A DNA stretch of 64,000 nt from Leisingera sp. NJS204 (GCF_004123675.1 NZ_CP035417.1:1789501-1853500), one strand, 5' to 3'. Shown: positions 31,715 to 40,327, numbered from the stretch's first letter. The notes: generated by a model not told the origin, from the letters alone. A program made the numbers and translations.

Positions 31715-31837
31715 ATGATTGCACAGATCAAAACCACCATGCAGAACGCCCATTCGACCCTGCTGGAGGACGCCATCGGCGCGGCCTCGCTGATGGTGAT
31801 GCTGGTGGCGGCACTGCATCTTCCAGGGCTGTTCTGA
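31715..31837 (+). CDS. 40-residue predicted membrane micropeptide, putatively SOS-controlled
   Basis: ATG 31715 follows a strong ribosome binding site (GGAGGAGGCCCGAGCC). The peptide begins MIAQIKTTMQNAHSTLLED and ends in a single hydrophobic helix (AIGAASLMVMLVAALHLPGLF). The promoter region holds a perfect LexA-type box. In Caulobacter the 29-residue membrane peptide SidA is LexA-controlled and blocks division; this gene resembles that arrangement in size, topology and regulation, not in sequence. The function is inferred only. recG ends 148 bases upstream. Confidence 0.6.
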   Translation: MIAQIKTTMQNAHSTLLEDAIGAASLMVMLVAALHLPGLF

Positions 31838-31993
31838 TCCGCTTTTCCCATTCCTGATTGCATCTGCTGTGCCGGGCCGGCCCTTTCCTGTCCCGGACTG
31901 CCCGAGGGATCAACCGCCTGTCCCGATCCCCAACTTGGATTGCCTCAATATCCAGCCTGGCCTGCCCGGGTCCCGCACAGCAGAGCATGACTG

Positions 31994-32029
31994 CCGCCGC
32001 CATCCTGCCCGGATGCGCGGCGGTTTTTT
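31994..32029 (+). terminator. rho-independent terminator downstream of the micropeptide
   Basis: CCGCCGC (31994-32000) pairs with GCGGCGG (32017-32023), followed by TTTTTT. The stretch 31838-31993 before it has no supported gene and may be a long 3' untranslated region. Confidence 0.75.
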
Positions 32030-32127
32030 ATTTGAGGGGAGAGTGATCACTCAGCGTAGTGCTTTGCACAGGTGCAGGCCGCGTGGCGATATTTCGGGCT
32101 ATCTGTGCAGGCGTGCAAAAGGCCGCG

Positions 32128-32580
32128 TCAGGCGCAGTGCTCCTTGGCGGCGGTCTGCATAGCTTCCAGCGTTGCCTCCAGCGCCAGCATGATCGAGGCG
32201 TGGCGGTTCTTGAACTCGCGCGCAGGCTGCAGCACTTCCAGCCCGTCAAAAGGCGCGTCCGGCACCGGGCCGTTCTGGGTCAGCATCGCCTTCAGCTGGT
32301 CGCGGGCGGTCTCAACCTCTTCCAGCGAGCGGCCGATGATATGGGCACCCACCACTGCCGCCGAGGCCTGTCCCAGCGCGCAAGCCTTTACGTCCTGGCC
32401 GAAATCCGCGATCCGCCCGTCTGTCACAGAAATGTCGACGGTCACGGCAGAGCCGCAAAGCGGCGAGCGTTTCTTGACAGTGGCACTGGGAGATTCGAGC
32501 CTGTCGAGATGCGGAATATCCGCCGCCAGCGCCAGGATGCGGGTGGAGTACAGTTTGATCAGATCACTTTCGCCAGACAT
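32128..32580 (-). CDS. IscU/NifU-like iron-sulfur cluster scaffold protein
   Basis: This 150-residue protein of the NifU N-terminal family has Cys in SPLCGSAVTVDISV, in VKACALGQASAAVV, and a further Cys at the very C-terminus (KEHCA). These three positions match the cluster-binding Cys layout of IscU/SufU-like scaffolds, though the usual CGD is CGS here. The role in cluster delivery is inferred. It is divergent from hisI, with 77 bases between them. Confidence 0.85.
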   Translation of the reverse strand: MSGESDLIKLYSTRILALAADIPHLDRLESPSATVKKRSPLCGSAVTVDISVTDGRIADFGQDVKACALGQASAAVVGAHIIGRSLEEVETARDQLKAMLTQNGPVPDAPFDGLEVLQPAREFKNRHASIMLALEATLEAMQTAAKEHCA

Positions 32581-32657
32581 GTCTTTCCCGGGCTTTCCCT
32601 GCTTGGTTCTTCCCCATACATAGGGAGCCGAACAGCAGATGCAAAAGGTTTTTACCC

Positions 32658-33029
32658 ATGTCTATTGCCGCGTCCTTTGATCCCGCCAGCCTGACCTATA
32701 ATGACGCCGGGCTGATCCCCTGCATTGCGCAGGACGAAGCTTCGGGCGAGGTTCTGATGATGGCCTGGATGAATGCCGATGCGGTGGCGCGCACGCTGGA
32801 GACCAGGAACGTGACCTATTGGTCGCGGTCGCGCCAGGCATTTTGGGTGAAGGGGGAAACCTCAGGCCACGTGCAGGAACTGATAGACCTGCGGGTGGAT
32901 TGCGACCGGGATTGCCTGCTGGCGCTGGTGCGTCAAACCGGGGCGGCCTGCCATACCAACCGGCGGACCTGTTTTTATACTGCGGTGCGCGGCGGCGAAG
33001 AGATTGAGCTGATGAAGCCGATGGGCTGA
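32658..33029 (+). CDS. hisI: phosphoribosyl-AMP cyclohydrolase
   Basis: This 123-residue zinc enzyme opens the purine ring in the third step of histidine synthesis. It has LIPCIAQDEASGEVLMMAWMNADAV, the YWSRSRQAFWVKGETSGHVQ block and the metal-binding DCDRDCLLALVRQTGAACHTNRRTCFY region. It is a monofunctional HisI without the HisE part. It stands apart from other his genes in this window. Confidence 0.96.
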   Translation: MSIAASFDPASLTYNDAGLIPCIAQDEASGEVLMMAWMNADAVARTLETRNVTYWSRSRQAFWVKGETSGHVQELIDLRVDCDRDCLLALVRQTGAACHTNRRTCFYTAVRGGEEIELMKPMG

Positions 33030-33058
33030 ACAAGGGTACGGCCCTGGCGGGGATACTT

Positions 33059-33919
33059 TTAGCCAGAAGAAGCGGTCAGGCCGGCCATTTCGCGGATGTC
33101 CTGCGGGGTGGCCCCATCGGCGCGGTATTTGGCGATGGCGCGGGCATCGTCGCGTTTGGCAAGGCGCTTGCCAGCCTCGTCGCGGATCAGGCGGTGGTGG
33201 TGGTAAACGGGCGTGGGCAATCCAAGCAGGCTTTGCAACAGCACGTGGATCTGTGTGGCCTCAAAAAGGTCAGCACCGCGTACTGCATGTGTGATGCCTT
33301 GATCCGCGTCATCAACAACAACGGACAGATGGTAGGATGTGCCCAAATTCCGGCGCACCAGGATGATGTCGCCAACGGTCATGATCAATTGTTCCGGGTC
33401 CAGGGGATGGATGCCTTCGAACTCCGGGCTGGTTTCCGTGAAGCTGCGTAAATCAGCTGCCTGGACGGCTTTCATCATGTTCAGCCGGATCACGTCCTTG
33501 TCCGTGGCCTCGGATGCCGGGCGCTCGCGGCAGGTGCCTGGGTAGATGCGCCCGTCGGGACCGAATTGCGGAACCCCTTCTTGCGGGGCGCCTGCGGCGG
33601 TCTCGATATCGGCACGGTTGCAGCGGCAGGGATAGGTCAGGCCCATCACTGTCAATTGGTCCAGTGCGGCGCGATAACGGGGCAGGCGGTCCGACTGGCG
33701 CAATACCGGCTGCGGCCAAGTCAGGCCGAGCCACTCCAGATCCTCAAAAATCTGCGCCTCCCATTCGGCGCGCGCGCGGGACTGATCAATATCTTCGATG
33801 CGCAGCAAAAATGTGCCGCCTTCCGCCATGGCCATATCGTGCGCCAGGATGGCGGAATAGGCATGGCCCAGGTGCAGCGGTCCGGTTGGCGACGGTGCAA
33901 ATCTGGTGGTGAATGTCAC
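33059..33919 (-). CDS. gluQ: glutamyl-Q tRNA(Asp) synthetase
   Basis: This 286-residue truncated class I synthetase resembles the catalytic half of GlnRS/GluRS and attaches Glu to queuosine in tRNA(Asp). The HIGH-type motif is in FAPSPTGPLHLGHAYSAIL, and the KMSKS-like motif is in KRLAKRDDA. A zinc site is suggested by YPCRCNRADIE and YPGTCRE. The anticodon-binding domain is absent, separating it from full GluRS. Its start overlaps the stop of the upstream methyltransferase gene by four bases. Confidence 0.93.
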   Translation of the reverse strand: MTFTTRFAPSPTGPLHLGHAYSAILAHDMAMAEGGTFLLRIEDIDQSRARAEWEAQIFEDLEWLGLTWPQPVLRQSDRLPRYRAALDQLTVMGLTYPCRCNRADIETAAGAPQEGVPQFGPDGRIYPGTCRERPASEATDKDVIRLNMMKAVQAADLRSFTETSPEFEGIHPLDPEQLIMTVGDIILVRRNLGTSYHLSVVVDDADQGITHAVRGADLFEATQIHVLLQSLLGLPTPVYHHHRLIRDEAGKRLAKRDDARAIAKYRADGATPQDIREMAGLTASSG

Positions 33920-34530
33920 GCTTTCTCAATTACATAAACTGTGGACTTCAAGTCGATTCCAGGGAGGTGGTCGCCGTGCTCCCGGAATAACAGCCGGGCG
34001 GCCGAACAGTCCAGCCATTCATTGAGTTTGCCGGTATAGGCGCGGTCTTCCAGTGCGTGATCATTGTAGGAAAAGGCAAACAGCCCGCCGCGCGGCAAGG
34101 CATGCAGGATCATGTCGAATACCGCTGGCGGGGCTGCGCCAGTGCCCAGAACGCCGCAGCCGGTGATCTGGCGGTAGGCGCCCTGCGGGATCGGCTTGCT
34201 GTCCTTGACATCAATCTGTGTCAATGTGCGGTAGACGCCCTTGCTGCGGGCCTGGGTGAGCATTTCGTCAGACGGTTCCATACCATCCACAGTGTCAAAC
34301 CCCTGCAACCGCAGCGCCAAGCCTGACAGGCCGGTGCCGCAGCCGAAGTCGAGAACGGGCACACTCATGTCCGGTTGGAACTGTGCCAAGGCTTCGGCGA
34401 TACGGCCCGGTGTGGCGTAACCGTTCTCGGCGATCTCAGCGTCATAAGAAGCGGCCCACTGGTTGTAGTGATCCAGGGTCGCTTCCGGTGTTTCAAGGTC
34501 GTAGGCCTTGTCCAGAAACTTTTCGCTCAT
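33916..34530 (-). CDS. class I SAM-dependent methyltransferase
   Basis: This 204-residue protein has motif I VLDFGCGTGLSGLALRLQGF and an upstream helix WAASYDAEIAENGYATPGRIA typical of small methyltransferases of the UbiE/TPR-methylase type. PRGGLFAFSYNDHAL is a later motif. The substrate is not evident. It is coupled to gluQ by a four-base overlap, which may hint at tRNA or small-metabolite work, but this is weak evidence. Confidence 0.85.
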   Translation of the reverse strand: MSEKFLDKAYDLETPEATLDHYNQWAASYDAEIAENGYATPGRIAEALAQFQPDMSVPVLDFGCGTGLSGLALRLQGFDTVDGMEPSDEMLTQARSKGVYRTLTQIDVKDSKPIPQGAYRQITGCGVLGTGAAPPAVFDMILHALPRGGLFAFSYNDHALEDRAYTGKLNEWLDCSAARLLFREHGDHLPGIDLKSTVYVIEKA

Positions 34531-34563
34531 GCAGTAAGTTTAGGCCCGGCAGCCGCAGCCCGT

Positions 34564-35919
34564 CTAGGAAAAGTTGCTGAGCCACTCTTGCCAGACATCC
34601 TTGGCGCGGTCGGTATAGGCCTTGTAGCGGTCCTTGCGGCCGCGGCGGCCGCCCTTCAGACCGTCAACCGGCCGGAACAAGCCGAAGTTCACGTTCATCG
34701 GCTGGAAAGTCTTGGCCTCGGCGCCGCCGGTGATGTGGTGGATCAGCGCGCCCATGGCACTGTCCTGCGGCACATTCGGCAGCTGTTGACCGAGGATCTC
34801 CGCCGCGGCCAGCCGGCCTGCCAGCAGGCCCATGGCCGCACTTTCGACATAGCCCTCGACGCCGGTGATCTGGCCGGCAAAGCGAATGTTGGGCTTGGAT
34901 TTCAGCCGCATCTGCGCGTCCAGCAGGGTGGGGGAATTCAGGAAGGTGTTGCGGTGGATGCCGCCGAGGCGTGCAAAGCTGGCGTTCTCCAGCCCCGGGA
35001 TCATCTTGAACACGTCTGTCTGGGCGCCGTATTTCATCTTGGTCTGGAAACCGACGATGTTGAACAGCGTTCCCAGCGCGTTGTCGCGGCGCAGTTGCAC
35101 CACGGCATGCGCTTTGACGCCGGGCTGATGCGGATTGGTCAGCCCCACCGGCTTCATCGGGCCAAAGCGCAGCGTCTCCCGGCCGCGGTCGGCCATGACC
35201 TCGATCGGCAGGCAACCGTCGAAATAGCCCGCGGTCTCGCCTTCGTGAAACTCAGTTTTGTCAGCTGACAATAATGCGTCGATAAAGGCCTCGTACTGGT
35301 CCTTGTCCATCGGGCAGTTGAGGTAGGCGGTGCGCTCTTCCTCAGTCTCGCCCTTGTCATAGCGCGACTGCATCCAGGCCTGCGACATGTCGATGCTTTC
35401 CGCATAGACAATCGGCGCGATGGCATCGAAAAACGCCAGTGCCTCGGCGCCGGTTTCCGCCTGGATTGCCTGCCCCAGTTCCGGTGATGTCAGCGGGCCG
35501 GTAGCAAAGATCCAGTGGCCGTCCACAGGCAGTTCGGTGATCTCTTCGTAAGAGACCGACACATTGGGATGCGCCTTCAGTCTAGCCGTCACAGTTTCGG
35601 CAAAGGGATCCCGGTCCACCGCCAGCGCACCGCCGGCGGGCAGGCGGTGTTGGTCTGCTGTGGCCATGATCAGCCCGCCTGCTGCGCGCATTTCCCAATG
35701 CAGCAGGCCCACGGCGTTCTGTTCGTCATCATCCGAGCGGAAGGAGTTGGAACAGACCATCTCGCCCAGGTTGCCGGTTTGATGGGCAAAGGTTTCCACC
35801 TTGGGGCGCATTTCGTGGATCACCACGGATACGCCCATGTTCGCCGCCTGCCAGGCAGCCTCGGACCCGGCCATGCCGCCGCCCACGATATGCAATGTCT
35901 GTGCCGAATGATCTGTCAT
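34564..35919 (-). CDS. trmFO: tRNA m5U54 methyltransferase (folate-dependent)
   Basis: This 451-residue flavoprotein methylates U54 in the tRNA T loop using methylenetetrahydrofolate and FADH2. [21 protein letters not shown] is the FAD-binding Rossmann motif, [19 protein letters not shown] is a TrmFO signature, and the C-terminus has [33 protein letters not shown] chose ATG 35919 (MTDHSAQTL); GTG 35928 in frame is possible. The 5' intergenic region carries the long hairpin at 36025-36135. Confidence 0.95.
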   Translation of the reverse strand: MTDHSAQTLHIVGGGMAGSEAAWQAANMGVSVVIHEMRPKVETFAHQTGNLGEMVCSNSFRSDDDEQNAVGLLHWEMRAAGGLIMATADQHRLPAGGALAVDRDPFAETVTARLKAHPNVSVSYEEITELPVDGHWIFATGPLTSPELGQAIQAETGAEALAFFDAIAPIVYAESIDMSQAWMQSRYDKGETEEERTAYLNCPMDKDQYEAFIDALLSADKTEFHEGETAGYFDGCLPIEVMADRGRETLRFGPMKPVGLTNPHQPGVKAHAVVQLRRDNALGTLFNIVGFQTKMKYGAQTDVFKMIPGLENASFARLGGIHRNTFLNSPTLLDAQMRLKSKPNIRFAGQITGVEGYVESAAMGLLAGRLAAAEILGQQLPNVPQDSAMGALIHHITGGAEAKTFQPMNVNFGLFRPVDGLKGGRRGRKDRYKAYTDRAKDVWQEWLSNFS

Positions 35920-36024
35920 GCCCGCCACATAGGGCAGGGGAAGGGGTTGCGCAACAGGATTGGCGGTCGAACCCGCGCTGCAGCGCCGCCGAAAATCGTA
36001 CAGAGTTTGTTGGCTGTATGTGAT

Positions 36025-36135
36025 CTGACCGGGAGGGAGAGAAATTTGGGGCCGCCGCTGCGGGAATGGTCACCGGTGAGAGAGAACCGGTTGGAGGGAC
36101 CCTTCCGCAGCAGCAGCCCAAATTGTGCCGGTCAG
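36025..36135. ncRNA. candidate structured RNA: long bulged hairpin of unknown family
   Basis: Nested complementary blocks fold into one rod. CTGACCGG (36025-36032) pairs with CCGGTCAG (36128-36135), AATTTGGG (36043-36050) with CCCAAATT (36117-36124), and GCTGCGG (36057-36063) with CCGCAGC (36105-36111). The tip is ACCGGT (36072-36077) with ACCGGT (36086-36091) around an eight-base GAGAGAGA loop. A purine-rich asymmetric internal loop (GAGGGAGAG-type) lies near the base. There is no T tract on either strand, so it is not an ordinary terminator. I do not recognise the family or strand. Confidence 0.5.
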
Positions 36136-36255
36136 TGACTAATCAGCGACCGTGCCCAATCTTTGCCATCTTTCCGCCCGAATTGAAAGGCGTTTGGCTG
36201 GCTTCTTAAGGAAACAATATGTGCGGAATGGTAAACAAAGCCTAAAATTTTCAGA

Positions 36256-36281
36256 GAATTCCGGAGGTCAGGCCGGAATTC
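36256..36281 (-). terminator. hairpin downstream of the enoyl-CoA hydratase gene
   Basis: GAATTCCGG (36256-36264) pairs with CCGGAATTC (36273-36281). On the minus strand it follows the hydratase stop by 21 bases and is trailed by TCTGAAAATTTTA, a weak T-rich tail. Confidence 0.5.
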
Positions 36282-36302
36282 CCGAAAAATCCTCCCGGCG
36301 CA

Positions 36303-37091
36303 TCAATTTTCCTGCCAGTCGGGGGCGCGTTTTTCGATAAAGGCGGCCATGCCTTCGATTGTGTCGCGGTACATCAGGTTCTCGACAATCACTCCGCTGG
36401 TATAAGCATAGGCCTGATCCAGCGGCATTTGCAGCTGCTCGTAAAACGCCTGTTTGCCGATTTTCACTGCAGAGCCGAGTTTCGCGGCGATGGTTTCAGC
36501 CAGCCGGGTGGTTTCCGCCTCCAGCTCCTCCAGCGGCACGGCGCGGTTGGCCAGACCCAGATCCACCGCGCGGGCGGCGTTGATGAACTCGCCCGTGGTC
36601 AGCAGCTCAAACGCCTGCTTGCGGGGGATGTTGCGCGACAGGGCCACCATCGGGGTGGAGCAGAACAACCCGATGTTCACGCCGTTGACGCCGAATTTGG
36701 TGTCCTCTGCCGCCACTGCCAGATCGCAGGAAGCCACCAGTTGGCAGCCTGCTGCCGTGGCGATACCGTGGACTTGGGCAATCACCACCTGGGGCAGCGA
36801 CTGCAGTCCTGTCATCACGCTGGTGCAGCGGGCAAACAGGTCCTGGAAGTAAGCCTTGCCGCCGTCCGCCGCGGCGCGGCCTGCGGTCATCTGCTTGATG
36901 TCATGGCCCGCACAGAAGCCTTTGCCGGTGCCGGACAGGATCACCACCTTGATGCTGCTGTCCTCGCGCAGGGCGTCGATCTGCTCTTGCAGGGCCGCCA
37001 GCATCCCGTCCGACAGGGCGTTCAGTTTTTCCGGCGTGTTCATCTTCAGCCGGGCAATGCCGCCCGTGTCGTGACGTTCCAGAATTGTCAT
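36303..37091 (-). CDS. enoyl-CoA hydratase/isomerase family protein
   Basis: This 262-residue crotonase-fold protein has an oxyanion-hole segment SGTGKGFCAGHDIKQM and a second block QVHGIATAAGCQLVASCDLAVAAEDTKFGVNGVNIGLF. The residues at the usual catalytic Glu positions differ from classic FadB-type hydratases (GCQLVAS in place of GGCEL), so the exact reaction is open. It stands alone, divergent from the thioesterase gene. Confidence 0.88.
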   Translation of the reverse strand: MTILERHDTGGIARLKMNTPEKLNALSDGMLAALQEQIDALREDSSIKVVILSGTGKGFCAGHDIKQMTAGRAAADGGKAYFQDLFARCTSVMTGLQSLPQVVIAQVHGIATAAGCQLVASCDLAVAAEDTKFGVNGVNIGLFCSTPMVALSRNIPRKQAFELLTTGEFINAARAVDLGLANRAVPLEELEAETTRLAETIAAKLGSAVKIGKQAFYEQLQMPLDQAYAYTSGVIVENLMYRDTIEGMAAFIEKRAPDWQEN

Positions 37092-37149
37092 CTTGCCCTC
37101 CTCGCAATTCTCGGGGCAACTCTATGCAGGGATAGGGGAAAGGGAAAGC

Positions 37150-37572
37150 ATGACGCTGGCATTTGATGTCGCAGGTCTGACGGATTACCTGCATGAGATT
37201 TTTCCGCAGGTGAAGGATGACTTTGCCATCGACGCGATGGATGAGCAGGGCCTTCGGATGCGGCTTTTGACAGCCGAGCGGCATTTGCGGCCCGGCGGCA
37301 CGGTATCGGGCCCGTCGATGTTTGCACTGGCGGATTGCGCGATCTATGCGCTGCTTCTGTCGCGATTGGGGCGCGAGGCGCTGGCCGTCACCACCAATTG
37401 TTCGCTGGATTTCATGCGCAAACCCGTGGCCGGCGCGGATATTATCGCCGAGGCGCGGCTGTTGAAGCTGGGCCGGGTTTTGGCGGTCGCCGATGTGCTG
37501 ATGTATTCCGAAGGGCTGGCAGAGCCGGTGGCGCGCGCCAGCATGACATATTCGATCCCGCCTAAGCGCTAA
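37150..37572 (+). CDS. PaaI-family acyl-CoA thioesterase
   Basis: This 140-residue hotdog-fold protein starts at ATG 37150 (MTLAFDVAG). LRPGGTVSGPSMFALADCAIYALLLSRLG is the HGG-x-D-type catalytic helix region, with GG and Asp, and ALAVTTNCSLDFMRKPVAGADIIAEARLLKLGRVLAVADVLMYSE is the typical beta-sheet half. It is predicted to hydrolyse acyl-CoA thioesters. It is divergent from an enoyl-CoA hydratase, so both may act in acyl-CoA metabolism. It overlaps the end of psd by four bases. Confidence 0.85.
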   Translation: MTLAFDVAGLTDYLHEIFPQVKDDFAIDAMDEQGLRMRLLTAERHLRPGGTVSGPSMFALADCAIYALLLSRLGREALAVTTNCSLDFMRKPVAGADIIAEARLLKLGRVLAVADVLMYSEGLAEPVARASMTYSIPPKR

Positions 37573-38459
37573 AGCGCGTTGGCAAGGGGCTGGCCGGCCT
37601 TCACCAGCGTTTCCCGGCCATTGGCGCTGTTTGCCACCAGATCGTCCGAGAAGCGGACCTTGCCGGGCTCAAACACCACCACCACGGTGGAGCCGCCGAA
37701 TTTGAAATAGCCCTTCTCGTCCATCTTCTGCACGTCGCCAGCGGTACGGGTGTTGACGATGCTGCCGACACCAAAGGCGCCGACCTCGACAAAGCAATAG
37801 GTGCCCAGCGTTTCGGTCTCGATCAGGGTCCAGCTGCGTTTGTTCTCGCCGAACACATCCGGCCCGGCCCCCAGCGCAATCGGGTTCACCGAATGCAGCG
37901 CGCCGGCAATGTCCTGGGCGCCATTGATCCGGCCTGCCGCGGGGAAGTGGTATCTGTGATAGTCCGCCGGGCACAGCCGCACGATGGCCAGGGCGCCGCC
38001 GATGAAACGCTCCGCAATGCCGGGCACCATGGTGCGTACCGACATCGGGTGGCCTTTGACGGGGATAAACACGTCCTCAGCAAGTTCCGGGAACACCAGC
38101 ACCCGGCCATCGGCAGGGGAGACAACCTCCTTGGGGTCGGTGCTGAAGGGGCGTACTTCGGGTTTCAAATGGCGGACAAAGAATTCATTGAAACAGGAGA
38201 AACTCTCCGTGTCGGCAGAAGCTTCGGTCATGTCGATCGACAGGTCTTCTATCACCGCCTTGATCTTGCTCTTGGAGAACCGCGAGTTGAACCAGATGCC
38301 CATCAGACGGCTGATGAGGGGCGAGCGAAACAGCAGTTTCTCGATGGGCCGGGCACTGGCGTTCTGATAGGCCCAGCGAATCCATTTCTCGCCGAGCACG
38401 GCTTCTTCAAAGGTCTCGCCGGTGTCGCGGTCAACAACAAGGATGGGATCGCGCTTCAT
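37569..38459 (-). CDS. psd: phosphatidylserine decarboxylase proenzyme
   Basis: This 296-residue enzyme makes phosphatidylethanolamine. I chose ATG 38459 (MKRDPILVVDRDTGE). RVLVFPELAED and FIGGALAIVRLCPADYHRYHFPAAGRI hold the catalytic Asp and His region. KFGGSTVVVVFEPGKV carries the GST self-cleavage site whose Ser becomes the pyruvoyl group. It has the longer N-terminal part of the large (type I-like) subclass. Confidence 0.93.
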   Translation of the reverse strand: MKRDPILVVDRDTGETFEEAVLGEKWIRWAYQNASARPIEKLLFRSPLISRLMGIWFNSRFSKSKIKAVIEDLSIDMTEASADTESFSCFNEFFVRHLKPEVRPFSTDPKEVVSPADGRVLVFPELAEDVFIPVKGHPMSVRTMVPGIAERFIGGALAIVRLCPADYHRYHFPAAGRINGAQDIAGALHSVNPIALGAGPDVFGENKRSWTLIETETLGTYCFVEVGAFGVGSIVNTRTAGDVQKMDEKGYFKFGGSTVVVVFEPGKVRFSDDLVANSANGRETLVKAGQPLANAL

Positions 38460-38682
38460 AGGGCCTGCCACGTCTGGTTTCTGCTCCGCCGCGCCTAGCA
38501 AGAAGCGGCGGCGGGGCCAAGGCCGGAATTGCGTCGCAACGCTGGGGCAGGAACCGTTCAGGGGCCGGAAGCCGTCTTGCAAATGCGTCCAGTGCAGCTT
38601 TTGCGGCCGAAAGCTGCCATAGCACCGGATGCATGGCGCGTGCCCGCTCTGCGGGCGGAATTGCTTTTCCAGAAAAGAAAAA

Positions 38683-38698
38683 GGGGGCCGCGGCCCCC
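38683..38698 (-). terminator. rho-independent terminator of speD-speE
   Basis: The perfect palindrome GGGGGCCGCGGCCCCC lies 17 bases past the speE stop. On the minus strand it is followed by TTTTTCTTTTCTGG. The region 38460-38682 holds nothing else I can support. Confidence 0.85.
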
Positions 38699-38714
38699 CT
38701 GTCCCGGATGTTCC

Positions 38715-39578
38715 TTACGGGAACAGCTTTTTCACGTAGTTCGGCAAGGCAAAGGCGGCCTTGTGAACCTCCGGATTATAATACCCGGTGTCGATCCCGG
38801 CAGCAGCAAACCGTGCCTCCAGATCCGCAAGGCTTGCATTGCGGGCCTTGCCCGAATGGCTGCCCCAGCCAAAGGCCATTGGACCGCCGGCATAGGTCGG
38901 CACTGACGCCAGATAACATGACGCATCGGCGAACAGCGCCTGGAAGGCGCGCAGGGTGCCGGTCAGCTCGTCACCTTGCATGAACGGCACGCCGTTTTGC
39001 GTCACGATGATGCCGTCCTCAGTCAGCGACCGCGCTGCGTGGCCATAGAAAGTATCGGTGAACAGCACTTCGCCGGGGCCGATCGGGTCGGTCGAATCGA
39101 CGATGATCACATCGAACTTTCCGGTGTTCTCTTTCATGAAGAGCGCACCGTCGTTGATCACCAGATTGAGGCGCGGATCGTCGAACGCGCCGTCGCTCAG
39201 CATCGGCAGATACTCTTTCGAGAAATCCACCACGCCGCCGTCGATCTCCACCATGGTGACATGCTCGACCGACGTGTGGCGCAGCGCCTCGCGGGCCATG
39301 CCGCCGTCGCCACCGCCGATGATCAGCACACGTTTTGCGGCACCATGCGCCAGGATCGGCACATGGGTCAGCATCTCGTGGTAGATGAAGTTGTCGCCTT
39401 CGGTGGTCTGCACCACGTCGTCCAGCGTCAGAATCCGGCCGAACTGGCCGTTCTGGAACACTTTCAGGCGCTGATGCTCGGTGTTGCTGTCATAGAGCAT
39501 CTCGTCCACGCGCAGGGCCTGGGCGTAATGCGCATGCAGGCTTTCCGTCACCCACTCCGGTTTGCTGGCACTGCTCAT
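38715..39578 (-). CDS. speE: polyamine aminopropyltransferase (spermidine synthase)
   Basis: This 287-residue enzyme transfers aminopropyl from decarboxylated SAM to putrescine. QFGRILTLDDVVQTTEGDNFIYHEMLTHVP, VLIIGGGDGGMAREALRH and DVIIVDSTDPIGPGEVLFTDTFY are signature blocks. Its start overlaps the speD stop by four bases, matching the pathway: SpeD supplies the aminopropyl donor. Confidence 0.96.
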   Translation of the reverse strand: MSSASKPEWVTESLHAHYAQALRVDEMLYDSNTEHQRLKVFQNGQFGRILTLDDVVQTTEGDNFIYHEMLTHVPILAHGAAKRVLIIGGGDGGMAREALRHTSVEHVTMVEIDGGVVDFSKEYLPMLSDGAFDDPRLNLVINDGALFMKENTGKFDVIIVDSTDPIGPGEVLFTDTFYGHAARSLTEDGIIVTQNGVPFMQGDELTGTLRAFQALFADASCYLASVPTYAGGPMAFGWGSHSGKARNASLADLEARFAAAGIDTGYYNPEVHKAAFALPNYVKKLFP

Positions 39579-40081
39579 GCCGCAACCTCTTTGGCGATCA
39601 GTTCCTCTCCGCGCAGCAGTTCGCGCACTTCCACCATGTCAGTGTTGAAGGCCTCTTTCAGCACGTCGACGGCTTTCCACGGCTCGGCATCGCCGCACAT
39701 GAAGACGTCAAAGGCGCCATAGCCGATTTCAGGCCATGTATGCACCGAGATATGGCTTTCCGCCAGCACGGCCACGCCGGAGACGCCCTGCGGCGAAAAC
39801 TTGTGGGTGTGGATGTGCAGCAGGGTGGCGCCGCAAACGTCCACGCAGTCGCGGAACGCCTTCTGGATGCGGGCTTCGCAGTCCAGGCCGGTGCCTTTCA
39901 TAACTTCGATGATCAGATGGGTCCCAGCAAACACCTTGCCATCCTTGCGGATGAAATGGTCTTCGCGGTCCGAGTCCACAACGGAGTCGATATTCGCGGC
40001 TGTTACACCGCGGGCGGTATCTTCCTCATGGGCGCCTGTCTCCAGACCGATCCCCAGTTGGAAGAGGTTGGCGTCTTTCAT
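39575..40081 (-). CDS. speD: S-adenosylmethionine decarboxylase proenzyme
   Basis: This 168-residue pyruvoyl enzyme starts at ATG 40081 (MKDANLFQLGIG). The self-processing site is in ESHISVHTWPEIGYGAFDVFMCG, where the Ser in SHIS becomes pyruvoyl, and CGATLLHIHTHKFSPQGVSGVAVLAE precedes it. It is of the short bacterial class. It is the first gene of the spermidine pair. A G-rich ribosome binding site (AAGGGGAG) is present. Confidence 0.95.
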   Translation of the reverse strand: MKDANLFQLGIGLETGAHEEDTARGVTAANIDSVVDSDREDHFIRKDGKVFAGTHLIIEVMKGTGLDCEARIQKAFRDCVDVCGATLLHIHTHKFSPQGVSGVAVLAESHISVHTWPEIGYGAFDVFMCGDAEPWKAVDVLKEAFNTDMVEVRELLRGEELIAKEVAA

Positions 40082-40281
40082 GACACTCCCCTTCGTTCCA
40101 GTAGATTGCAATCCAGCCGGTTCCTTAGCGCCCCCCCGAATAAGGGTCCGGGGTTGGGATCGGTACCGAAAGTGAGGGGCATTTAGGCCGGGGGGGAGAT
40201 TCGATCAACCTTTAATTTTTGCATGGCCGGTAACGCGCAAGGACCTGCATCCTGCGGATCACAAGGGCCGGCAAAAAAAAG

Positions 40282-40301
40282 GGCCGGGGCGAACCCCGGC
40301 C
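40282..40301 (-). terminator. rho-independent terminator of the DUF1127 gene
   Basis: GGCCGGGG (40282-40289) pairs with CCCCGGCC (40294-40301) around CGAA. On the minus strand it is followed by a run of T residues (40273-40280). Confidence 0.9.
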
Positions 40302-40327
40302 GTCAGGTTGTTCTATTGCCCAGGGGA

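Larger units (their letters stand above)
35920..36302. other. 383-base intergenic region between trmFO and an enoyl-CoA hydratase gene
   Basis: No conventional gene is supported. It contains a 111-nt bulged hairpin (36025-36135) and a terminator-like hairpin (36256-36281). A 47-codon reading frame from ATG 36066 overlaps the hairpin, has no good ribosome binding site and is probably chance. Confidence 0.6.

Noticed and set aside
36025-36135. SRP RNA or a glycine/SAM riboswitch as identity of the hairpin
   Set aside because: The conserved SRP tetraloop region (GGAAGGAAGCAGCC-type) and the known riboswitch cores are absent.
36066-36209. A 47-codon frame starting inside the long hairpin
   Set aside because: No good ribosome binding site, no recognisable sequence, and the RNA pairing explains the sequence better.
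40082-40230. A polyamine-responsive riboswitch upstream of speD
   Set aside because: Only a weak GC-rich hairpin is visible and no known motif could be matched.
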